NCBI RefSeq assembly: GCF_014961315.1
Contig: NZ_CP063141.1
Coordinates: 1,302,001 to 1,366,000, forward strand
Direction: 5' to 3'
Source of the DNA: Thermoflavifilum sp.
GTDB taxonomy: Bacteria > Bacteroidota > Bacteroidia > Chitinophagales > Chitinophagaceae
DNA length: 64,000 nt
Within the stretch, counting starts at the first letter, position 1, and every line of letters starts with the position of its first letter. A program made the translations under genes and the position numbers. Below are positions 34,878 to 42,363 of this stretch, one piece after another. Under the pieces are notes generated by a model. The model had not been told where the DNA came from, did no database searches, and saw only the letters and a program-made list of their open reading frames with translations.

Positions 34878-37800
34878 ATGCATCATGTTCACACCATTGC
34901 CAAGCAAGTTTCATGTTTACTTGCAGTCGTTTTTCTGTTTGTACGCTTCGCGAACGCTCAACAAACCCTTTCAGGAAAAGTAATTTCGGCTACCGATCAG
35001 CAAGTGATTCCCGGTGCAACGGTGATATCATTAAAATCGGGTCAGGGAACCATCACAACATCAGACGGGCAATTCCAATTGCCCTATATCTGGCATGATA
35101 CCTTATTGATTAAGTTTATTGGATTTGAAACGCAGCGCATACCGGTAAATGATAACCATGATTTGTTGATTACGCTCAGACCTTCACAAAAAACGCTTGG
35201 TGAAGTGGTGGTTACGGCACTGGGTGTGCGCAAGGAGGTAAAGAAAGTGGGTTATGCGATTCAGGAAGTGAACGGCAATGAACTGGTGAAAGCCAGAGAT
35301 CAGAATCCACTCACGGGACTCGAAGGAAAGGTAGCGGGACTTTCTGTGGGTCCTTCTGCAGAAATGTTGCGACAACCTACGGTGTTGTTGCGCGGTAATC
35401 AAATCACATTATATGTCGTGGATGGGGTACCCATCAGTTCCGACAGCTGGAATATCAGTCCGGATGATATTGCCTCTATTTCTATTCTTAAAGGGCCGGT
35501 GGCCGCTGCTCTGTATGGTAGCCGTGCGCAGTATGGCGCCATATTGATTACGACAAAAAAAGGACTTCAACAAAAAGGATGGCGGGTGGATGTCAATTCC
35601 ACCCATATGTTTGATAAAGGTTTTATCGCTTTTCCCAGATTGCAAAACGAATATGGACCGGGAGAAAATCAATTGTATGCATTTGCCGATGGCCGTGGTG
35701 GTGGATTGAACGATAATGATTACGATATCTGGGGTCCCAAATTCCGTGGACAACTGATTCCGCAATATGATGGTAAATATTATCCTGATTCAATTTTCAC
35801 TACCGTGTTTCCGGGAGGCTATGTCTGGAAAGGACATATTCAACCGACACCCTGGATTGCACGTGGTGCAAATAACTTACAACATTTTTTAAGAACAGGC
35901 TTTCAAACCAACAATAATATAGCTTTATCTGCCACGGGAGATGCTTATCAGCTGCGTTTTTCCGTATCTCAATCCTACCAGCAGAGCATCATCCCGAATA
36001 TGAGTTTAAATATCATCAACTTCAACACGTATGGATCATATCAAATCAATAATCGCATCCGGATTGAATCGAATGTCAATGTCAACCGTCAATTCAGTCC
36101 AAACTTCCCCGATGTGGATTATGGACCGAATAGTTTAATATATAATGTGGCGATATGGACGGGATCCGACTGGGATGTGAATGCACCGGATATTCGTGCC
36201 ATCTGGCAACCCGGAAAAGTGGGTATTCAACAGATGTTCGCCGAATATCAACGCTACCATAATCCCTGGTTTATGGTATATGAATGGTTAAGGGAGCATT
36301 ACAAAACTGATATTTACGGATATGTGGCCGGTCATTATATATTCAATCCCCATCTGAATTTGAATCTGCGTACCCAGATCACTACTTATGATTTATTCAG
36401 AAACGAAAAAATGCCTTACTCTGCTCATCCTTACGGTAGAGAGCAGAACAAAGGCGATTACCGGGAAGATCGTAGAAGTTTATTTGAGAACAATACCGAT
36501 GTAGAGTTAAACTATAATTATACGGTTGCACGAAAGATTAATTTCAGCGGACTTATAGGTGCAAGCGTAAGGTTGTTTCGTTACCATTCCAGCTGGGTAT
36601 CTACCGATTACTTGAGTGTACCGGGGGTATATAGTTTCAGCAATTCACTCAATCCTATACAGGCCAGCAGTTTTGCGTCCCAGATGCGCGTTTACAGTGC
36701 TTATCTATCATCCGATATTTCCCTTTCGAAATATGCCACCATCGGGCTCACCGGAAGGATAGACAAATCATCGGCTCTTCCTTCAGGGCATAACAGTTAT
36801 TTTTATCCCAGCATATCGCTGGCCTCGGTTTTATCGGATTATATCCATCTCCCGCAAAGCATTTCTTTTCTGAAACTCCGGGCTTCATTTGCTACGATTC
36901 ATGGTGATGCCACTTCTCCAACCATTGGTCCTGCGCCTTTTAATACCATCACGCAATTTGGTGCCAATCCATCCGGGAATTCTTTATATGATTATCCACT
37001 TGCTTATGGTAATCCTTATCTCTCGCCTTATGGAGGGCCTGATTATTCGCTTATCCAGACTTATTCTACGTCCAAGCCATATAATAATATGACGGCTGCT
37101 TATTACAGCAGCAACCTGTATGATCCGAATTTAAAAACATTTAATCGTGTCAACTTTGAACAGGGATTCGATATTCGCTTCGTTCAGAATCGTCTGGGCA
37201 TCAGCGCAACAGCATTTCAATATATCGATGGGCCGCGCATTTTACAGAATCCCATTTCAACGGCTACCGGTTATAGTTATTATTACCTCAATGCATTGAA
37301 GACAAAGAAAACCGGTTATGAGCTCACCCTTACGACCACACCGATAGCTGTTCAGGATCAATTTTCATGGAACATTTTATTGAACTGGAGCACCTTCAAA
37401 GATGTGTATCAGGATTTGCCTCCAGGACAGACTACTTACAACACTTTTTTCAGAAAAGGAGATCGGGTGGATAAGTTTTATGGATCTGCCTTTGTAAAGA
37501 CGAAAGATGGACAGATCGTGTATGACAACAGTGGTGCGCCTTTAATCAATCCCGTACCTCAATTTTTAGGTTATCTGAATAGCAAATATGAATGGGGCAT
37601 ATATAATGAAATCAAGTACAAACAATTCACACTTGGATTTCAGTTTGATGGGCGTGTGGGCGGCGTCACCACCGATTATATCCATAACAAAACCATGCGT
37701 GGCGGAAGGAATATGGAAACGGTGCAGGGCAAACTGGGCATTGCACGCGATCTGGATGATCAGCATGCGGGAGATCCCAGCTGGAAAGGCGCTTATGTGG

Positions 37801-38204
37801 GAGAGGGTGTGGTAGTATCAAACGGTGTACCTCTCAACTTTGATGCTGCCACCGGTGCCATAACCAATTATGATCAACTGAAATTCTCTCCCAATACCAC
37901 CACCATACAGGTGCAGCCGTGGACAACCATATATTATTCAACAGCTGAAGCTAATTTGATGAGCAAAACATTTGCAAAACTCAGGGAAGTGGTGATGAGT
38001 TATACTTTTCCTGAAAAATGGTTGTCACGATCCGGCATCAGGCAATTGACCGTTTCGCTGGTGGGTAGAAACTTAATTTATTTCTACAAGGACAAACGAT
38101 TTAAGGATGTGGATGTGGATCAGTTTAACTACGGCACAAGCAGTACCGCATTGCAAACTCCCACCACACGTCGTTTTGGTTTTAATATTCAACTCAGCTT
38201 TTAA
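34878..38204 (+). CDS. SusC/RagA-type TonB-dependent outer-membrane transporter
   Basis: A 1108-residue TonB-dependent transporter that imports ligands captured by its SusD partner across the outer membrane. The start at 34878 gives a normal signal peptide (cleavage near FANAQ). An N-terminal carboxypeptidase-regulatory-like domain (GKVISATDQQVIPGATV, about residues 30-110) precedes the plug, which carries LRGNQITLYVVDGVP and ISILKGPVAAALYGSRA. The remaining 850 residues are beta-barrel strands, ending in an aromatic-rich strand. No FecR or anti-sigma gene is close by. It is followed immediately by its SusD partner. The substrate cannot be read from the sequence. Confidence 0.95.
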   Translation: MHHVHTIAKQVSCLLAVVFLFVRFANAQQTLSGKVISATDQQVIPGATVISLKSGQGTITTSDGQFQLPYIWHDTLLIKFIGFETQRIPVNDNHDLLITLRPSQKTLGEVVVTALGVRKEVKKVGYAIQEVNGNELVKARDQNPLTGLEGKVAGLSVGPSAEMLRQPTVLLRGNQITLYVVDGVPISSDSWNISPDDIASISILKGPVAAALYGSRAQYGAILITTKKGLQQKGWRVDVNSTHMFDKGFIAFPRLQNEYGPGENQLYAFADGRGGGLNDNDYDIWGPKFRGQLIPQYDGKYYPDSIFTTVFPGGYVWKGHIQPTPWIARGANNLQHFLRTGFQTNNNIALSATGDAYQLRFSVSQSYQQSIIPNMSLNIINFNTYGSYQINNRIRIESNVNVNRQFSPNFPDVDYGPNSLIYNVAIWTGSDWDVNAPDIRAIWQPGKVGIQQMFAEYQRYHNPWFMVYEWLREHYKTDIYGYVAGHYIFNPHLNLNLRTQITTYDLFRNEKMPYSAHPYGREQNKGDYREDRRSLFENNTDVELNYNYTVARKINFSGLIGASVRLFRYHSSWVSTDYLSVPGVYSFSNSLNPIQASSFASQMRVYSAYLSSDISLSKYATIGLTGRIDKSSALPSGHNSYFYPSISLASVLSDYIHLPQSISFLKLRASFATIHGDATSPTIGPAPFNTITQFGANPSGNSLYDYPLAYGNPYLSPYGGPDYSLIQTYSTSKPYNNMTAAYYSSNLYDPNLKTFNRVNFEQGFDIRFVQNRLGISATAFQYIDGPRILQNPISTATGYSYYYLNALKTKKTGYELTLTTTPIAVQDQFSWNILLNWSTFKDVYQDLPPGQTTYNTFFRKGDRVDKFYGSAFVKTKDGQIVYDNSGAPLINPVPQFLGYLNSKYEWGIYNEIKYKQFTLGFQFDGRVGGVTTDYIHNKTMRGGRNMETVQGKLGIARDLDDQHAGDPSWKGAYVGEGVVVSNGVPLNFDAATGAITNYDQLKFSPNTTTIQVQPWTTIYYSTAEANLMSKTFAKLREVVMSYTFPEKWLSRSGIRQLTVSLVGRNLIYFYKDKRFKDVDVDQFNYGTSSTALQTPTTRRFGFNIQLSF

Positions 38205-38214
38205 TCTTTTTTAT

Positions 38215-39795
38215 ATGCGTTACGTATCCATTCAATATCTCTTCTTGTGTTTGTTATTCGGCATCATTAGTCTGTCATGTAATCAAACTTTCCATGACCT
38301 GAATGTGAATCCCAACAAACCCACACAGGTGCCTCCGGCCCTTTTACTCACAGGAATTCTGAACGATATGGCCGATCTGCCTGGTGGAATGGATGAACGA
38401 TGGGATCAATATTTCTTGATCAATTACAGTTATTACGGCAACAATCGTTATGATTTTGGTCCTGGTGCTGACTATTATGCTACATTGAAGAATGTGCAGA
38501 AAATGGATGAAGAATCCAATTCAGGTAACAATGCTACGTTGAACGCCTATCATGCATTGGGCCTGTTTTTTAAAGCCTATTTTTTCACCAGGATGAGCCT
38601 TGAGATGGGCGATATACCCATGCGCGATGCATTGAAGGGTGTAAATGATTTAACACCTGTTTATGATTCGCAGAAAGTGATTTTTCAACAAGCTTTGCTC
38701 TGGCTCGATACAGCCAACCAGCAGTTGCATCAACTCATAACATCCGGAATAAGATCGGTGGATGGCGATTTTTATTTCAATGGCAATTTGTTGCAGTGGC
38801 AGAAGGTTGTCAATGCATTCAAGCTGCGGTTGCTGATTCACTTAAGCAAAAAGATAAACGATCCCGATTTGCATATTGCTCAACAGTTCAATACGATCGT
38901 CAATAATCCTTCACAATATCCGCTATTGAGCAGCAATGACGATAATCTTCAATATGTATTTGTTTATCCTACCAATGTGTATCCCCGTAATCCCGGTAAT
39001 TTCGGGTTCAATGCACTCCGGGAAAATTGTTCGGCTACTTACGTGGGATTGCTCACCCAGCTGCACGACCCGCGGGTATTCGTTACTTCTGAGCCCGCTT
39101 CAGCTCGCGTGGCTTCAGGTGTCTCACCTACCAGTTTCGATGCCTTTGTGGGAGCCAATCCGGGTGAAGATTTAGGCAATATGTACAACAAAACCAACGC
39201 AGGGGAATATTCATTGATCAATAGAAAAAGATATTACGATACCTATACAGGCGAACCGTGTATCCAGATCGGGTATGCCGAGCAATGTTTCAATATTGCA
39301 GAAGCAATCAACAGAGGCTGGATAAGTGCAGGACCCTTGGGCGATGCAGAAGCCTATTATCAGGAAGGCATCAAAGCATCCTGGAATTTTTATCAGATTC
39401 CACTTTCCGGCCAGTTCACGGCTTATTTTCTTCATCCCGGTGCCAGCCTGGGTACGTACGACACGTATCAGATCCCGGTTGATTTTAACAATTATTACAA
39501 TCAATCTGCTGTGAAATATGCAGGAAATAATGCAACAGGTCTTACTCAAATTTTACAACAAAAATATCTTGCTCTTTTTCTGCACGCCGGACTTGAAGCT
39601 TATTATCAATATCGTCGTACAGGCGTACCCAATTTCACTACCGGTCCAGGCACGGGTAACAGTGGACGCATAGCCATGCGTTTTCAATACCCGGCGGAAG
39701 AAAAAACAGCCAATGCACAGCATTATCAGGATGCGTTGAATAGACAATATGGTGGTAATGATGATATCAACGGCATCATGTGGATACTTAAATGA
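38215..39795 (+). CDS. SusD/RagB-type surface nutrient-binding lipoprotein
   Basis: A 526-residue outer-membrane lipoprotein (lipobox near SLSCNQ) that caps the SusC barrel and binds the nutrient. The N-terminal FHDLNVNPNKPT segment, the TPR-like helices in the first 300 residues and the RYPAEE-like FQYPAEEKTANAQ ending are typical of the SusD-like group whose members often bind oligomers other than starch. The start at 38215 follows the SusC stop by 11 bases. The next gene overlaps its stop by four bases, so the three are one transcript. Confidence 0.93.
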   Translation: MRYVSIQYLFLCLLFGIISLSCNQTFHDLNVNPNKPTQVPPALLLTGILNDMADLPGGMDERWDQYFLINYSYYGNNRYDFGPGADYYATLKNVQKMDEESNSGNNATLNAYHALGLFFKAYFFTRMSLEMGDIPMRDALKGVNDLTPVYDSQKVIFQQALLWLDTANQQLHQLITSGIRSVDGDFYFNGNLLQWQKVVNAFKLRLLIHLSKKINDPDLHIAQQFNTIVNNPSQYPLLSSNDDNLQYVFVYPTNVYPRNPGNFGFNALRENCSATYVGLLTQLHDPRVFVTSEPASARVASGVSPTSFDAFVGANPGEDLGNMYNKTNAGEYSLINRKRYYDTYTGEPCIQIGYAEQCFNIAEAINRGWISAGPLGDAEAYYQEGIKASWNFYQIPLSGQFTAYFLHPGASLGTYDTYQIPVDFNNYYNQSAVKYAGNNATGLTQILQQKYLALFLHAGLEAYYQYRRTGVPNFTTGPGTGNSGRIAMRFQYPAEEKTANAQHYQDALNRQYGGNDDINGIMWILK

Positions 39796-40916
39796 AATTA
39801 TGCTTTATGAAAAATATATCGACGGTTTTTATCGTTGCAGGCATATTCCTGTTGATGAGCAATACCTTATTTGCACAGGAGCATGCGGAGCGTCTGGTGG
39901 TGGTAACGCTGGATGGGATGCGCTGGCAGGAAGTGTTCACGGGAGTGGATCGCGACTTGATGGAGAATCACGCTTATACGCGCGATGCTGATGCAATGAA
40001 GCGCTTATACTGGGATGCATCGGCCGAAAGGCGCAGGGAGCAATTGTTTCCGTTTATCTGGAATGTGGTGGCGAAACAGGGACAGTTGTTGGGTAATCGA
40101 TTGCTGGGGAATGATATGAATGTATCGAATCCCTATCATTTTTCCTATCCGGGATATAATGAAATATTTACGGGTTATCCCGATACTTCGGTCAATTCAA
40201 ACGATAAAATTCCCAATCCGAATACAAATGTGTTGGGATTTATACAGCAGCAAAGCGGATTTCAAGGGCGCGTAGCTGCCTTTACTTCATGGGATGTGTT
40301 TCCTTATATTTTAAACAAATGGCAAAGTGGAATTTATGTAAATGCCGATCAGGATAGTCTGCCCGAAACCACGCCCGAGTTTCGTTTGCTGAATCGCCTG
40401 CAATACCTTACCGCTAAGCCGCTGGATTTACGCCCGGATATATTCACTTATGCGGCGGCGAAGGTTTACATGAAGGCTTATCATCCGCGTGTAGTGTATA
40501 TTGCTTTTGATGAGACGGACGATTATGCACATGCGGGTATGTATGATCAATATATCAAGAGTGCACATGCAGCGGATGCGATGATAGGAGATCTGTGGAA
40601 ATATCTGCAACAGGATACGTTTTATGCGGGGAAGACGGCTTTGTTGATTACCTGCGACCATGGCCGGGGAACAGGTGATGCATGGCGCGATCATGGGGCT
40701 GATGTGCAAGGTTCATCGGCCATCTGGATGGCGGTGATGGGACCTGGCATTCCCGCTGTGGGCGAAAGAAAAGAGCATGCGCAATATGAACAGGCACAAA
40801 TTGCCGCTACACTGGCTGAAATACTGGGGTATCATTTTACGGCTGCTCATCCTATCGCCTCTTCATTATTACCCCAATTGCAGCAAACAGATGCCCAGCA
40901 TGCGCAATCCGATTGA
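39792..40916 (+). CDS. Exported alkaline-phosphatase-superfamily enzyme
   Basis: A 374-residue exported protein (signal ending near NTLFAQ) of the alkaline phosphatase / type I phosphodiesterase superfamily. The metal and catalytic landmarks are: VTLDGMRW for the first aspartate; FSYPGYNEIFTGYP, which places a serine or threonine nucleophile in the usual loop; FDETDDYAHA for the aspartate/histidine pair; and ITCDHGRG for the last D-H. Members hydrolyse phosphate mono- or diesters or phosphonates. The ATG at 39792 overlaps the SusD stop (ATGA); ATG 39807 is also possible. Sharing a transcript with SusC/SusD suggests it acts on the imported ligand. Confidence 0.85.
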   Translation: MKLCFMKNISTVFIVAGIFLLMSNTLFAQEHAERLVVVTLDGMRWQEVFTGVDRDLMENHAYTRDADAMKRLYWDASAERRREQLFPFIWNVVAKQGQLLGNRLLGNDMNVSNPYHFSYPGYNEIFTGYPDTSVNSNDKIPNPNTNVLGFIQQQSGFQGRVAAFTSWDVFPYILNKWQSGIYVNADQDSLPETTPEFRLLNRLQYLTAKPLDLRPDIFTYAAAKVYMKAYHPRVVYIAFDETDDYAHAGMYDQYIKSAHAADAMIGDLWKYLQQDTFYAGKTALLITCDHGRGTGDAWRDHGADVQGSSAIWMAVMGPGIPAVGERKEHAQYEQAQIAATLAEILGYHFTAAHPIASSLLPQLQQTDAQHAQSD

Positions 40917-40939
40917 CGATTAACATGATCAGTCTTGTT

Positions 40940-40952
40940 ATCACCAGGTGAT
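40940..40952 (+). promoter_or_regulatory. Short inverted repeat upstream of the APC permease promoter
   Basis: ATCACC-A-GGTGAT is a perfect 6-bp inverted repeat about 60 bases before the permease promoter. It could be an operator, but nothing else supports it. Confidence 0.25.
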
Positions 40953-41010
40953 CTGCATACACCTGTTTATATCGTCGTGCAGGGATCATCAAGGTTAATG
41001 GATGATATGC

Positions 41011-41018
41011 TATATTTG
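41011..41018 (+). promoter_or_regulatory. -7 promoter element of the APC permease, four bases from the ATG
   Basis: TATATTTG is an exact TAnnTTTG match. Only four bases separate it from the ATG at 41023, so the transcript should start at or inside the start codon. Confidence 0.6.
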
Positions 41019-41022
41019 ATGC

Positions 41023-42357
41023 ATGTCGGACACGCGAATACATCAACTTCGTTATTTTGACCTTACCATTATCGTCATCAGCCTGGTCATTGGCATGGGT
41101 ATTTTTAAGACTCCTGCTCTGGTAGCGCGTGACAGCCATACACCCTTATTGTTTTTTCTGGCGTGGATAGTAGGTGGATTGATTGCTTTATGTGGTGCAT
41201 TGACTTATGCTGAAATCGGTTCCCGTTATCCCATCACGGGTGGTTATTATCGCATATTTGCTTATGCCTATCATCCTGCGGTGGGTTTTATGATCAACAG
41301 TATTATTCTGATATCAAATGCGATTTCAACTGCTGGAGTTGCATTAATTGGGGCTGAATACGCCGTTCATGCGTTTTTTCCCGTGCACTGGCAAACGGCC
41401 ACCAGCATGCAAATGGTAGCCATTGGTTCTATCATCCTGTTTTTCATTGTAAACATACTCGGACTAAAGCCCAGTGCCGTCATACAGAACCTGTTGATGG
41501 TTACCAAACTGTTGATGATGGGTGTGTTGATATTGGCCTTGTTTATTCCCGCACAGGCCGTGCAACCGGCGGTCGATCAGGTTGCTGTGCATGTATCGTT
41601 TATCGATTCCATCAAAGCATTGGGGATCGCCTTGATTGCCGTGACGTTTTCCTATGAAGGATATCAACAAACCATCAATTTCGGGCGGGAAGTGCATCGT
41701 CCTGGCAAGACCATTCCCCGTGCTATTATCACTGCCATGCTGGTGATCATTCCATTGTATTTGTTGATGAATCTGGCTTATGTACGCGTGATTGGTTTTT
41801 CCCGGCTTGGACATACAGAAGCGATAGCCGGTCAGCTGGCTTCAGCATTATTCGGTCGGGTGGGCGACACCCTGGTATCACTGTTGCTTTTTGTTTCGGT
41901 GCTGGGATATGTGAATGTAGCGTTGTTATCCAATCCGCGGGTGATTTTCGCCATGAGTGAAGATGGACTGTTGCCTGTTGCTTTTCGCCGACAGAATCAT
42001 GAAAAGCAGACGTTTGGATATGCCCTTCTTTTGTTTACCCTGATTTGTTTGCTGGCTCTGGTGCTTTCCAATCAATTCAGTGTATTGCTCAATTACATTA
42101 TTTTCCTGGATTCCATAGGGATGATTTTCTCGGCCGCTACGATTTTCGTGTTGCGCAGGCGAAATCAAATGGAGCCCGGTACGGCTTATGTGATGAAGCT
42201 TTACCCATTGTTGCCGGTTGTGTTTATCGTTGCTTATGCAGCTATTGCGATCAGTGTGGCTGTAGTAGATTTGAAAAGTACGCTTATCAGCATAGGCTTG
42301 CTGGCCGGCAGTTTCATGTTGTATCTGTTCTTTCGCTTGCTGGAGCGGAAAGCCTGA
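41023..42357 (+). CDS. APC-family amino acid permease
   Basis: A 444-residue inner-membrane transporter of the amino acid-polyamine-organocation superfamily with twelve predicted helices. Landmarks are GMGIFKTPALVAR in the first helix (the substrate-binding unwound region), YAEIGSRYPITGGYY in the second, and FSYEGYQQTINFGRE in the sixth. The substrate is not predictable; the L-type and basic amino acid branches look similar. The ATG at 41023 is very close to an exact promoter element. Its stop directly abuts the polA stop on the other strand, within a 12-base palindrome. Confidence 0.9.
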   Translation: MSDTRIHQLRYFDLTIIVISLVIGMGIFKTPALVARDSHTPLLFFLAWIVGGLIALCGALTYAEIGSRYPITGGYYRIFAYAYHPAVGFMINSIILISNAISTAGVALIGAEYAVHAFFPVHWQTATSMQMVAIGSIILFFIVNILGLKPSAVIQNLLMVTKLLMMGVLILALFIPAQAVQPAVDQVAVHVSFIDSIKALGIALIAVTFSYEGYQQTINFGREVHRPGKTIPRAIITAMLVIIPLYLLMNLAYVRVIGFSRLGHTEAIAGQLASALFGRVGDTLVSLLLFVSVLGYVNVALLSNPRVIFAMSEDGLLPVAFRRQNHEKQTFGYALLLFTLICLLALVLSNQFSVLLNYIIFLDSIGMIFSAATIFVLRRRNQMEPGTAYVMKLYPLLPVVFIVAYAAIAISVAVVDLKSTLISIGLLAGSFMLYLFFRLLERKA

Positions 42358-42363
42358 TCAGGC
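42352..42363. repeat. Palindrome carrying both stop codons of convergent genes
   Basis: GCCTGATCAGGC is a perfect 12-base palindrome. Its TGA at 42355-42357 stops the permease, and the complementary TGA at 42358-42360 stops polA. There is no spacer and no terminator between the two genes. Confidence 0.8.
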
